Below, piece after piece: positions 1 through 5,642 of a DNA stretch of 7,816 bases. Numbering within the stretch: the first letter of the stretch is position 1; each line of letters opens with the position of its first letter. This DNA is from an uncultured Oscillospiraceae bacterium (GTDB lineage: Bacteria; Bacillota; Clostridia; UBA1212; UBA1255), in contig CABQCN010000051.1 in the NCBI GenBank assembly GCA_902462635.1, positions 1 through 7,816 of the forward strand. Reading direction: 5' to 3'. The notes beneath the pieces were generated by a model, which was not told where the DNA came from, ran no database searches, and saw only the letters and a list, made by a program, of their open reading frames with translations. The position numbers and the translations under genes are program-made.

Positions 1-1278
1 ATCGGCAAGGAACTTGCGGAGCTCCGGGATGCTTTCAATGAAATGAAATCACATTGGGAAACGGAAAAACAGGATATCGACGCGGTTAAGAATACGAAAG
101 AAGAAATCGACCGGATAAACAGCGAGATCGAATCCGCGCAGCGCAATTACGAATATGAAAAAGCGGCAAAGCTACGCTATTCCACGCTGCCGGAACTGGA
201 GAAGCAGCTGGAAGACGCGCAGAAGAGAAACGAAGCGCGCGCCCGGAAGACGGGGAGCGGCGGCACGCTGGTGCGCGATACGGTGACGGAAGAAGAAATT
301 GCCGGTATCGTGGCGCGGTGGACCGGGATTCCCGTATCGAAGCTCATGCAAGGCGAACGGGAGAAAATTCTGCATTTGGACGAGATTTTGCATAAACGTG
401 TCGTCGGCCAGGAGGAAGCCGTGACAAAAGTTACGGAGGCCATCCTCCGTTCCAGAGCCGGCATCGGCGATCCCAACCGGCCGATCGGTTCTTTTCTGTT
501 CCTGGGTCCTACGGGCGTCGGCAAAACGGAGCTTGCAAAAGCGCTGGCGGAAAGCCTGTTCGACGATGAACACAATATGGTGCGGATCGACATGACGGAA
601 TATATGGAAAAATTTTCGGTATCCCGGCTGATCGGGGCGCCTCCTGGATACGTCGGGTACGACGAGGGAGGGCAGCTTACGGAAGCCGTACGCAGAAAAC
701 CGTATTCGGTGATTCTGTTCGACGAAGTGGAAAAGGCGCACCCGGATGTCTTCAATATTCTGCTGCAGGTTTTGGATGATGGAAGGATCACGGATTCTCA
801 GGGACGGACCGTTGACTTTAAAAATACGGTAATTATATTGACCAGCAACCTCGGCTCGCAATTTTTGCTTGACGGAATCACGCCGGCAGGTTATATTTCT
901 GAGGAGGCGAAAGAAAGCGTTACGGCGCTTCTGAAAAAGAGCTTCAGACCGGAATTCCTGAACAGGCTTGACGAAATTGTGTTTTACAGGCCTTTGCGGA
1001 AAGAAGACATGGACAAGATTCTCGATATCCTGATCGAGAGGCTGAAATCACGCCTGACGGATCAGTCGCTCCGGCTCGAAATTACGGACCGCGCGAAAGA
1101 ATATGTCATTGAACATGGATTCGACCCCGTATACGGCGCGCGGCCGCTGAAACGGTATATGCAAAGCCAGGTGGAAACGATGCTTGCAAGAACCATTCTG
1201 TCGCAGGATCTCAATCTCAATGATCTGCTGACGGTGGATGTGGATGGAACCGGCCAAAATCTGGAGGTGCGGTTTTAA
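1..1278 (+). CDS. clpB: ATP-dependent protein disaggregase ClpB, C-terminal half (5' truncated by window edge)
   Basis: ClpB is a hexameric AAA+ chaperone of the cytosol that threads aggregated proteins through its pore, working with DnaK. The frame is open from base 1, so the start lies outside the window. About 425 of the roughly 860 residues usual for ClpB are present. Window residues 1-95 are charged and helical and match the end of the middle coiled coil and its linker. The second nucleotide-binding domain follows: Walker A GPTGVGKT at residues 169-176, pore loop GYVG near 216-219, Walker B ILFDE ending at Asp241-Glu242, sensor-1 Asn283 in TSNLGS, and sensor-2 Arg381 in GARPLKR. The C-terminal small domain ends at a TAA. 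The middle-domain sequence points to ClpB rather than ClpC or ClpA. Nothing looks degraded. The promoter and any heat-shock operator would be upstream and are not visible. Confidence 0.96.
   Translation: MGKELAELRDAFNEMKSHWETEKQDIDAVKNTKEEIDRINSEIESAQRNYEYEKAAKLRYSTLPELEKQLEDAQKRNEARARKTGSGGTLVRDTVTEEEIAGIVARWTGIPVSKLMQGEREKILHLDEILHKRVVGQEEAVTKVTEAILRSRAGIGDPNRPIGSFLFLGPTGVGKTELAKALAESLFDDEHNMVRIDMTEYMEKFSVSRLIGAPPGYVGYDEGGQLTEAVRRKPYSVILFDEVEKAHPDVFNILLQVLDDGRITDSQGRTVDFKNTVIILTSNLGSQFLLDGITPAGYISEEAKESVTALLKKSFRPEFLNRLDEIVFYRPLRKEDMDKILDILIERLKSRLTDQSLRLEITDRAKEYVIEHGFDPVYGARPLKRYMQSQVETMLARTILSQDLNLNDLLTVDVDGTGQNLEVRF
1263..1269 (+). promoter_or_regulatory. Ribosome binding site of the SGNH hydrolase gene, inside the clpB 3' end
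   Basis: GGAGGTG lies 13 bases before the ATG at 1281 (counted from GGAGG). It is embedded in the last clpB codons, so clpB and the hydrolase are probably translated in a coupled way. The spacing is longer than usual. Confidence 0.6.
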
Positions 1279-1280
1279 AA

Positions 1281-2246
1281 ATGGTCGATCAGTACAAACA
1301 GCTTTTCCACGCATGCATCGATGTGGAAAAACGGGAAAAGGGGTATCTCGCAAAACGGTTTACCCCGAAACAATTCGAAAGATATACGAAGATGCCGTGG
1401 TGCATTTATCCCTATTGCACCGCGGGCGTTTTTATGGAATTCGTAACGGCTGCGGAAGAAATTTCTTTTGATTATTCTTTTTCGCAGCTGTTTTTACCGC
1501 CGGTGGTCTTCGATATTTTTGAAAATGATATTTATATGGCGTTTTGCAAAGAGCCGGACGCTTCTACGGGCGGTCATATTACATACAGGAAGAAAACGCC
1601 GGGAACCGTTCGCTTTCGGATCTATCTTCCCTATACGGGTGAGACGCATATTTCCAACATTCAATTCGGAGATTTTAAAACGACGCGCGACCGGCGTAAG
1701 GTCAAACTCCTCGTATATGGGGATTCCATATCGCAGGGACTGATGGGCAGCCATCCGTATATGAGCTACGTTCCGCTGATCAGCGATGTTATCGGCGCCG
1801 ATTATTTGAATTTGAGCGTCGGCGGAGATTTGTTCGATGAGAATATGATTGATCCCGCGCTCCCGTTTACGCCGACTGCCATCATTGTGGCGCTGGGAGC
1901 AAACGATTTGCCGTTTGTGGGAGATTACCGGAAAATCAAAAAAAATATCGAAGGGTTTTTTGCCAGGCTGCGCCAGGTATATCCGGAAATTCCGGTGAAT
2001 GTGATTTCTACGATCTGGCAGACGGATATCGAACGTTTTGAAACACAGGAAGAGCGCGATAAAAACAAGTTGTTTATGCAGATTTACAACAAGACGATCA
2101 AAGAATCGGAGCTGGCCGGCTGCAATACGATCAAAGGATTGGAAATTATGCCGCACGTGCCGGAATATTTTACGGATCATGCGCATCCGAACGATATGGG
2201 ATTTTTGCAGTATGCGCTGAATCTTCTGCGCTTTTTGAAATATTGA
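1281..2246 (+). CDS. SGNH/GDSL-family hydrolase, intracellular, with an N-terminal beta-rich domain
   Basis: Likely a serine esterase or acylhydrolase; the substrate is unknown. The protein has 321 residues and no signal peptide or membrane segment, so it should be cytosolic. Residues 1 to about 140 form a beta-rich domain without catalytic motifs, as in two-domain SGNH enzymes such as the SsfX3 type. This comparison is by shape, not by alignment. The SGNH core follows. Block I is YGDSISQG with nucleophile Ser149, block II is LSVGG with Gly181, block III is GAND with Asn208, and block V is DHAHPND with Asp299 and His302. All four signature residues are present, so it should be active. The ATG follows the clpB stop by two bases, and the next gene begins within 15 bases of the TGA. 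Sugar O-deacetylation is one possible role, but nothing here fixes it. Confidence 0.88.
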   Translation: MVDQYKQLFHACIDVEKREKGYLAKRFTPKQFERYTKMPWCIYPYCTAGVFMEFVTAAEEISFDYSFSQLFLPPVVFDIFENDIYMAFCKEPDASTGGHITYRKKTPGTVRFRIYLPYTGETHISNIQFGDFKTTRDRRKVKLLVYGDSISQGLMGSHPYMSYVPLISDVIGADYLNLSVGGDLFDENMIDPALPFTPTAIIVALGANDLPFVGDYRKIKKNIEGFFARLRQVYPEIPVNVISTIWQTDIERFETQEERDKNKLFMQIYNKTIKESELAGCNTIKGLEIMPHVPEYFTDHAHPNDMGFLQYALNLLRFLKY

Positions 2247-2250
2247 AGGG
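2245..2250 (+). promoter_or_regulatory. Ribosome binding site that favours the TTG start of the rsmF-like gene
   Basis: GAAGGG overlaps the TGA stop of the hydrolase gene and lies 11 bases before TTG 2262. It touches the alternative GTG at 2250, leaving no room for a ribosome to use that start. This favours initiation at 2262. Confidence 0.5.
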
Positions 2251-2261
2251 TGTTTGCTGAA

Positions 2262-3656
2262 TTGGAACTGCCGCAGAAATATACGGAAAAAATGGCCGCG
2301 CTCCTCGGCGCGGAAGAATTTGAACTTTACCAGGCGTCCTTGGACGCGGGGCGGTCTTTCGGCATTCGGGTGAACACCCTCAAACTGGCGCCGGCGGAGT
2401 TTGTCCGGGAACTGGGAGAGATCGTCGGCATCCGGGAACAGATTCCCTGGACGACGGATGGATTCTATTATGATCCGTTTGGAAAAGAAACTGCGGAACT
2501 TCCCGGGAAACTGCCTTTTTACCATGCGGGATTATATTATATCCAGGAGCCGAGCGCCATGTATCCTGCGGAGCAGCTGGATGTACAGCCGGGAGACCGC
2601 GTGCTGGATTTATGCGCCGCGCCGGGCGGAAAGAGTACGAAGCTGGCGGCGAAGCTGCGGGGAAAAGGCATGCTCGTTGCAAACGATATCAATGCGGAAC
2701 GCGTAAAAGCGCTGATTTATAATATCGAACTTGCAGGCGTGCGCAATGCGGTCGTCACGAACGAGCCGCCGGAGCGGCTTGCGCGGAATTTTACCGGGTT
2801 TTTTGATAAAATTCTCGTAGACGCCCCTTGCTCCGGAGAAGGGATGTTCCGCAAAGATGCGGAGGCTGTCAGGAGCTGGGACAAATTCAAGACGGAAATA
2901 TGCGCCGGGATGCAGCGTGAAATTTTAGAATCCGCCCATTTGCTTTTAAAACAAGGCGGTCATCTTTTATATTCCACCTGTACGTTCGACCTGCGGGAAG
3001 ACGAAGGAATGATCCGGGAATTTATGGACAGGCATCCGGAATACCGGCTTCTCCCCCTTCTGAAGACCGGCGGAATCGCCAATGGCCTGGATGGCATGAC
3101 GGAAGCTGCGCGCCTGTGGCCGCATAAGGTGAAAGGCGAAGGCCATTTTACGGTTTTACTGGAAAAGCAGGAATCGGATGGCATCAATTCCGGAGATCTC
3201 TTTCGGACGAAAAAAACGAGAAGCTATCGGTTATGCGGGGACATACCGGCGGAATTCCGTTCTTTTTGGGAGAAAAATATGTACGGCAGCATGCCGGAGG
3301 GGTATTATTATACCGCCGGAGATGGGTTGTATTCTCTTCCGTGCCCGCCGCCGGATCTGGATGGAATCAAAGCCCCGAAAATCGGGTTGAATCTGGGAGA
3401 ACTCGGTTACGGAAAATTTAAACCATCCCAGCAGTTCGCGATGGCGTACGGCGCTTTCTTCAGACGCAAAATCGTTTTTTCTTATCGCGATGACAGCGTG
3501 AAACGCTATCTGCGGGGAGAAACGCTGACCGGTGTCGAGGCGGAGGAAGAAGGATGGTCCGCGGTCTGCGTCGGAACGCATGTTCTCGGAATGGGATTCC
3601 TGAAAGACGGTATCTTAAAGAATCTGTATCCGAAGGGCTGGAGGCGTCTCCTATGA
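2262..3656 (+). CDS. rsmF: RsmF-like 16S rRNA (cytosine-5-)-methyltransferase, NOL1/NOP2/Sun family
   Basis: The enzyme transfers a methyl group from S-adenosylmethionine to C5 of a cytosine in rRNA. RsmF relatives act on 16S rRNA near C1400-C1407 (E. coli numbering). Counting from TTG 2262 it has 464 residues. The N-terminus begins MELPQKYTEKMAALLG, the usual opening of this family. The SAM-binding segment VLDLCAAPGGKS starts at residue 114. Motif IV DAPCSGEGMFR carries Cys190, which aids product release. The TCTF motif carries Cys240, the expected nucleophile. The C-terminal third, with GLNLGELGYGKFK, matches the RNA-binding PUA-like region of Gram-positive RsmF proteins. A GTG at 2250 would add four residues but has no usable ribosome binding site. 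The gene ends in ATGA, sharing four bases with rsuA. The exact target cytosine cannot be read from sequence. Confidence 0.92.
   Translation: MELPQKYTEKMAALLGAEEFELYQASLDAGRSFGIRVNTLKLAPAEFVRELGEIVGIREQIPWTTDGFYYDPFGKETAELPGKLPFYHAGLYYIQEPSAMYPAEQLDVQPGDRVLDLCAAPGGKSTKLAAKLRGKGMLVANDINAERVKALIYNIELAGVRNAVVTNEPPERLARNFTGFFDKILVDAPCSGEGMFRKDAEAVRSWDKFKTEICAGMQREILESAHLLLKQGGHLLYSTCTFDLREDEGMIREFMDRHPEYRLLPLLKTGGIANGLDGMTEAARLWPHKVKGEGHFTVLLEKQESDGINSGDLFRTKKTRSYRLCGDIPAEFRSFWEKNMYGSMPEGYYYTAGDGLYSLPCPPPDLDGIKAPKIGLNLGELGYGKFKPSQQFAMAYGAFFRRKIVFSYRDDSVKRYLRGETLTGVEAEEEGWSAVCVGTHVLGMGFLKDGILKNLYPKGWRRLL
3640..3644 (+). promoter_or_regulatory. Ribosome binding site of rsuA
   Basis: A perfect GGAGG lies 8 bases before ATG 3653, inside the end of the rsmF-like gene. 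It settles the rsuA start over a longer in-frame extension that would begin at 3554. Confidence 0.8.
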
Positions 3657-4375
3657 TCCGTCTCGACCGGTTTCTTGCCAATATGGGGCGCGGCACCCGC
3701 AAAGAAGTAAAAAAGCTGATCGCAGCGGGCGCGGTAACGGTGAACGGAACCGCGGCGACCGATTGCGGAATGCAGGTGGATCCGCAATCGGACGATATTT
3801 CCGTTTGCGCGGAACGCGTGCCGTACCGCCCGTTTGTATATCTGATGATGAATAAGCCGGCCGGCGTGCTTTCCGCGTCGGAAGATGCGGGAGGCGCGCT
3901 GACGGCTGCAGGTCTGGTTGCGGAGGAATATGCGCATTACCGCCTTTCTCCGGCAGGCCGCCTGGATAAAGACAGCGAGGGTTTTCTGATTCTGACGAAC
4001 GATGGAGAATATATCCACAACGTGATTTCACCGCTTAAACATGTGGACAAGCTGTATTTTTGCAGATTGGAACGTGAAATCAGCGAAGAGGACATTGCCG
4101 CCTTTGCAAACGGCGTGATTTTGGGCGATGGGTTTGTCTGCCTGCCGGCCGTATTAAAACGTGCGGCCGTCTCCCGGAAGGAAGGCCCGGCGGCATTGGT
4201 AACGATCCGGGAAGGAAAATTCCATCAGGTCAAAAGAATGTTTGCGGCGAGAAAAAATAAAGTGATTTATTTGAAGCGGATCCGGATCGGCGGCGTATCG
4301 CTCGACGAACGCCTCACGCCGGGCGAATACCGCGAGATGACGGAAGCAGAAAAGGAGCGCGTGATTCATGAATAA
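3653..4375 (+). CDS. rsuA: 16S rRNA pseudouridine(516) synthase RsuA
   Basis: RsuA isomerises one uridine of 16S rRNA (U516 in E. coli) to pseudouridine during small-subunit assembly. The protein has 240 residues, normal for the family. Residues 1 to about 60 are an S4 RNA-binding domain (RLDRFLANMG, then AAGAVTVNG). The catalytic domain follows: NKPAGVLSA, then GRLDKDSEGFLILTND with the catalytic Asp105, and REGKFHQVKRMF near the end, which is typical of the RsuA/RluB/RluE/RluF group. The RsuA assignment rather than RluB rests on size and overall motif pattern, so another member of this group is possible. The start is fixed by a perfect ribosome binding site and the ATGA overlap with the upstream gene. 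Its own TAA overlaps the next start codon, so translation is coupled on both sides. Confidence 0.9.
   Translation: MIRLDRFLANMGRGTRKEVKKLIAAGAVTVNGTAATDCGMQVDPQSDDISVCAERVPYRPFVYLMMNKPAGVLSASEDAGGALTAAGLVAEEYAHYRLSPAGRLDKDSEGFLILTNDGEYIHNVISPLKHVDKLYFCRLEREISEEDIAAFANGVILGDGFVCLPAVLKRAAVSRKEGPAALVTIREGKFHQVKRMFAARKNKVIYLKRIRIGGVSLDERLTPGEYREMTEAEKERVIHE
4352..4357 (+). promoter_or_regulatory. Ribosome binding site for the methyltransferase gene start at 4368
   Basis: AAGGAG lies 10 bases before ATG 4368, inside the last codons of rsuA. It is the only good site near this gene. The downstream GTG at 4485 has only a weak GGGA (4475-4478) ahead of it. The methyltransferase gene was therefore probably designed to start at 4368. 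Confidence 0.65.
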
Positions 4376-4484
4376 ACAGATTGCAGAGAAAGCGGATTTG
4401 TTCCTTATGGGCCTGCAGGGCCGCTATGAGGATGCGGCAGATTTCTTTTTATTTATAAAAGTTGATTTTACTTCGGGAAATTAA
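4368..4484 (+). pseudogene. N-terminal fragment of the methyltransferase gene, ended by an in-frame TAA
   Basis: Thirty-eight codons run from ATG 4368, overlapping the rsuA stop by eight bases, to TAA at 4482-4484. The very next codon in the same frame is the GTG at 4485 that opens the long methyltransferase frame. The fragment ends in a likely beta strand (FFLFIKVDFTSGN), and the following frame resumes with VYSLKAERAG, as expected if both belong to one beta-sheet N-terminal domain. Joined across the stop they would give 381 residues, about the size I expect for this family. The simplest reading is a nonsense mutation or a sequence error in one gene. A separate 38-residue peptide is possible but less likely. 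Confidence 0.6.
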
Positions 4485-5513
4485 GTGTATTCGCTGAAAG
4501 CGGAAAGGGCGGGCGAACAGCTCTCCTATCATTTTATGGCAAACAGCTATCAGACGGATTTTGATGCGTTTCGGTCCTTTCTCAAAAAGCAGATTCCGGA
4601 ATTCGACGAAATGAATCTTATTTACAGCGAACGCGGTAAGCGGATCCGGATCCGCGCCGATCAGAAAAATGTGATTTCGGAAACCGGGGATCAGGCGGCG
4701 GATCCGTCCGCGCCGGAAGGCGTATCCGTCATGGGAGACCGGGAATATTTTATTCCGCCGGACAAAGCCGCGGCGCTGCTTGCAGCAATCGGGATCTTGG
4801 GCAAAAACGGGAAGGTCAGAAACGACAAGATCCGGAAATACAACCAGATCGATCACTTTATCGAATTGGCGGACCCGGTGCTGCGGAAGATTTCCGCGAA
4901 TAAAAAATCCGTTCGCATCATCGACTGCGGCTGCGGGAAATCCTATCTGTCGTTTGCGCTCAATTTCTATCTTAAAGAAATATTGGGGAAGAACTGCTAT
5001 TTTACGGGACTCGATTATAATCCCGGCGTCATTATGGAATCCCGGCGCATCGCGGAACAGCTGCATTATTCTAATATGAAATTTATTGAAACGGATATCG
5101 GCGCCTATGAACCGGACTGTCAATACGATATGCTGCTCACGCTGCATGCGTGCGATACGGCTACCGATAAAGCCCTGTCGTTTGCGCTGCATCATAACAT
5201 TCCGGGGATCATCTGCGTGCCGTGCTGCCATAAAGAACTCAATGCGCAATACCATCTCAGCGGATTTGAAGATCTTTTGAAATATGGAATCCTGAAAGCG
5301 CGGATTGCGGACAGCCTGACAGACGGCCTGCGCGCAATGTATCTGGAAGGCCATGGCTACGATGTTTCCATGCTGGAATACGTTTCCCCGGTTGACACGC
5401 CGAAAAACCTGATGATCAAAGCCGTACGCACGTCCGGCAGAAAAGATGGAATATTGAACAAATATCGTAAAATATGCGAGTCTCTCGGAGCGGAACTTTC
5501 GATCGGAAAATAA
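4485..5513 (+). CDS. Class I SAM-dependent methyltransferase (Methyltransf_32 type), possibly N-terminally interrupted
   Basis: The 342-residue frame from GTG carries a Rossmann-type methyltransferase domain. Glycine-rich motif I is IIDCGCGKSYLSFAL, starting near residue 145. FTGLDYNPG follows, with an acidic residue placed to bind the ribose of S-adenosylmethionine. LLTLHACDTATD is near 217-228 (His221), and CVPCCHKE has its paired cysteines at 247-248. The HACDTATD and CCHKE pair marks the Methyltransf_32 group. I do not know the substrate; an RNA or protein target would fit the neighbouring rRNA-modification genes. Residues 1-140 look like a small beta-rich accessory domain that lacks its first strand, because an in-frame TAA sits directly before this GTG. 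If translated from here, it must start from a weak ribosome binding site or by re-initiation after the stop. The catalytic part is intact. Confidence 0.82.
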   Translation: MYSLKAERAGEQLSYHFMANSYQTDFDAFRSFLKKQIPEFDEMNLIYSERGKRIRIRADQKNVISETGDQAADPSAPEGVSVMGDREYFIPPDKAAALLAAIGILGKNGKVRNDKIRKYNQIDHFIELADPVLRKISANKKSVRIIDCGCGKSYLSFALNFYLKEILGKNCYFTGLDYNPGVIMESRRIAEQLHYSNMKFIETDIGAYEPDCQYDMLLTLHACDTATDKALSFALHHNIPGIICVPCCHKELNAQYHLSGFEDLLKYGILKARIADSLTDGLRAMYLEGHGYDVSMLEYVSPVDTPKNLMIKAVRTSGRKDGILNKYRKICESLGAELSIGK

Positions 5514-5558
5514 AATACCGGTAAAATAAAAATATTCATTCGAAATACAAAAAATATA

Positions 5559-5587
5559 TTTACAAATTGAAATAAATATACTACAAT
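5559..5587 (+). promoter_or_regulatory. Housekeeping-sigma promoter for the CHAP-domain protein gene
   Basis: TTTACA (5559-5564) and TACAAT (5582-5587) are separated by 17 bases, each with one mismatch to the TTGACA/TATAAT consensus. A-tracts upstream could act as an UP element. Transcription should begin near 5593-5595, giving a leader of about 50 bases. The surrounding DNA is only 18 of 110 bases G or C (5521-5630). Confidence 0.75.
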
Positions 5588-5613
5588 AATAGACAGTAAT
5601 GTAAATTTGTAAA
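5559..5613. repeat. Inner inverted repeat overlapping the -35 element (10-base arms)
   Basis: TTTACAAATT (5559-5568) has its exact reverse complement AATTTGTAAA at 5604-5613. The left arm begins with the whole -35 hexamer, and the right arm falls about 10-20 bases after the predicted transcription start. Both repeats have nearly the same centre (5586 here, 5583.5 for the outer pair). AT-rich DNA makes chance repeats more likely, so the biological meaning is uncertain. Confidence 0.6.
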
Positions 5614-5629
5614 CAATATTATTTCGAAT

Positions 5630-5634
5630 GGAGG
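5630..5634 (+). promoter_or_regulatory. Ribosome binding site of the CHAP-domain protein gene
   Basis: A perfect GGAGG sits 8 bases before TTG 5643. It decides for this TTG, which opens a lysine-containing signal peptide. Another TTG at 5639 is in a different frame that gives no recognisable protein. The first G of the site is also the last base of the outer inverted repeat. Confidence 0.85.
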
Positions 5635-5642
5635 TTTTTTGT

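Larger units (their letters stand above)
5537..5630. repeat. Outer inverted repeat around the CHAP-gene promoter (11-base arms)
   Basis: The arm CATTCGAAATA (5537-5547) has its exact reverse complement at 5620-5630. Each arm contains the palindrome TTCGAA, and the two palindrome centres are 84 bases apart, about eight helical turns. The left arm lies upstream of the promoter and the right arm lies in the leader, ending on the first G of the GGAGG. The arrangement resembles paired operators, but no regulator is identified. Confidence 0.7.

Noticed and set aside
1494..2525. A 343-codon minus-strand open frame across the SGNH and rsmF-like genes
   Set aside because: It crosses two well-supported plus-strand genes and its product has no motif; it is a composition shadow.
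3554..3652. Extended N-terminus for RsuA
   Set aside because: The extra 33 codons lie in the rsmF-like coding sequence and look like no S4 domain. The perfect GGAGG at 3640-3644 and the ATGA overlap support the start at 3653.
4482..4484. Recoding of the stop as selenocysteine or pyrrolysine, or a changed genetic code
   Set aside because: Those amino acids use TGA and TAG, not TAA, and TAA ends clpB, rsuA and the methyltransferase itself in this window.
4449..5354. A 301-codon minus-strand open frame opposite the methyltransferase
   Set aside because: It mirrors a gene with clear catalytic motifs, and its product shows no domain.
5511..5540. Terminator after the methyltransferase gene
   Set aside because: Only an 8-base palindrome TACCGGTA (5516-5523) is present, with no GC-rich stem of useful length and no T-run after it.
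5620..5640. Terminator formed by the outer inverted repeat plus the T-run at 5635-5640
   Set aside because: The stem is AT-rich, the loop is over 70 bases, and the ribosome binding site lies between the stem and the T-run. It fits a leader better than a terminator.
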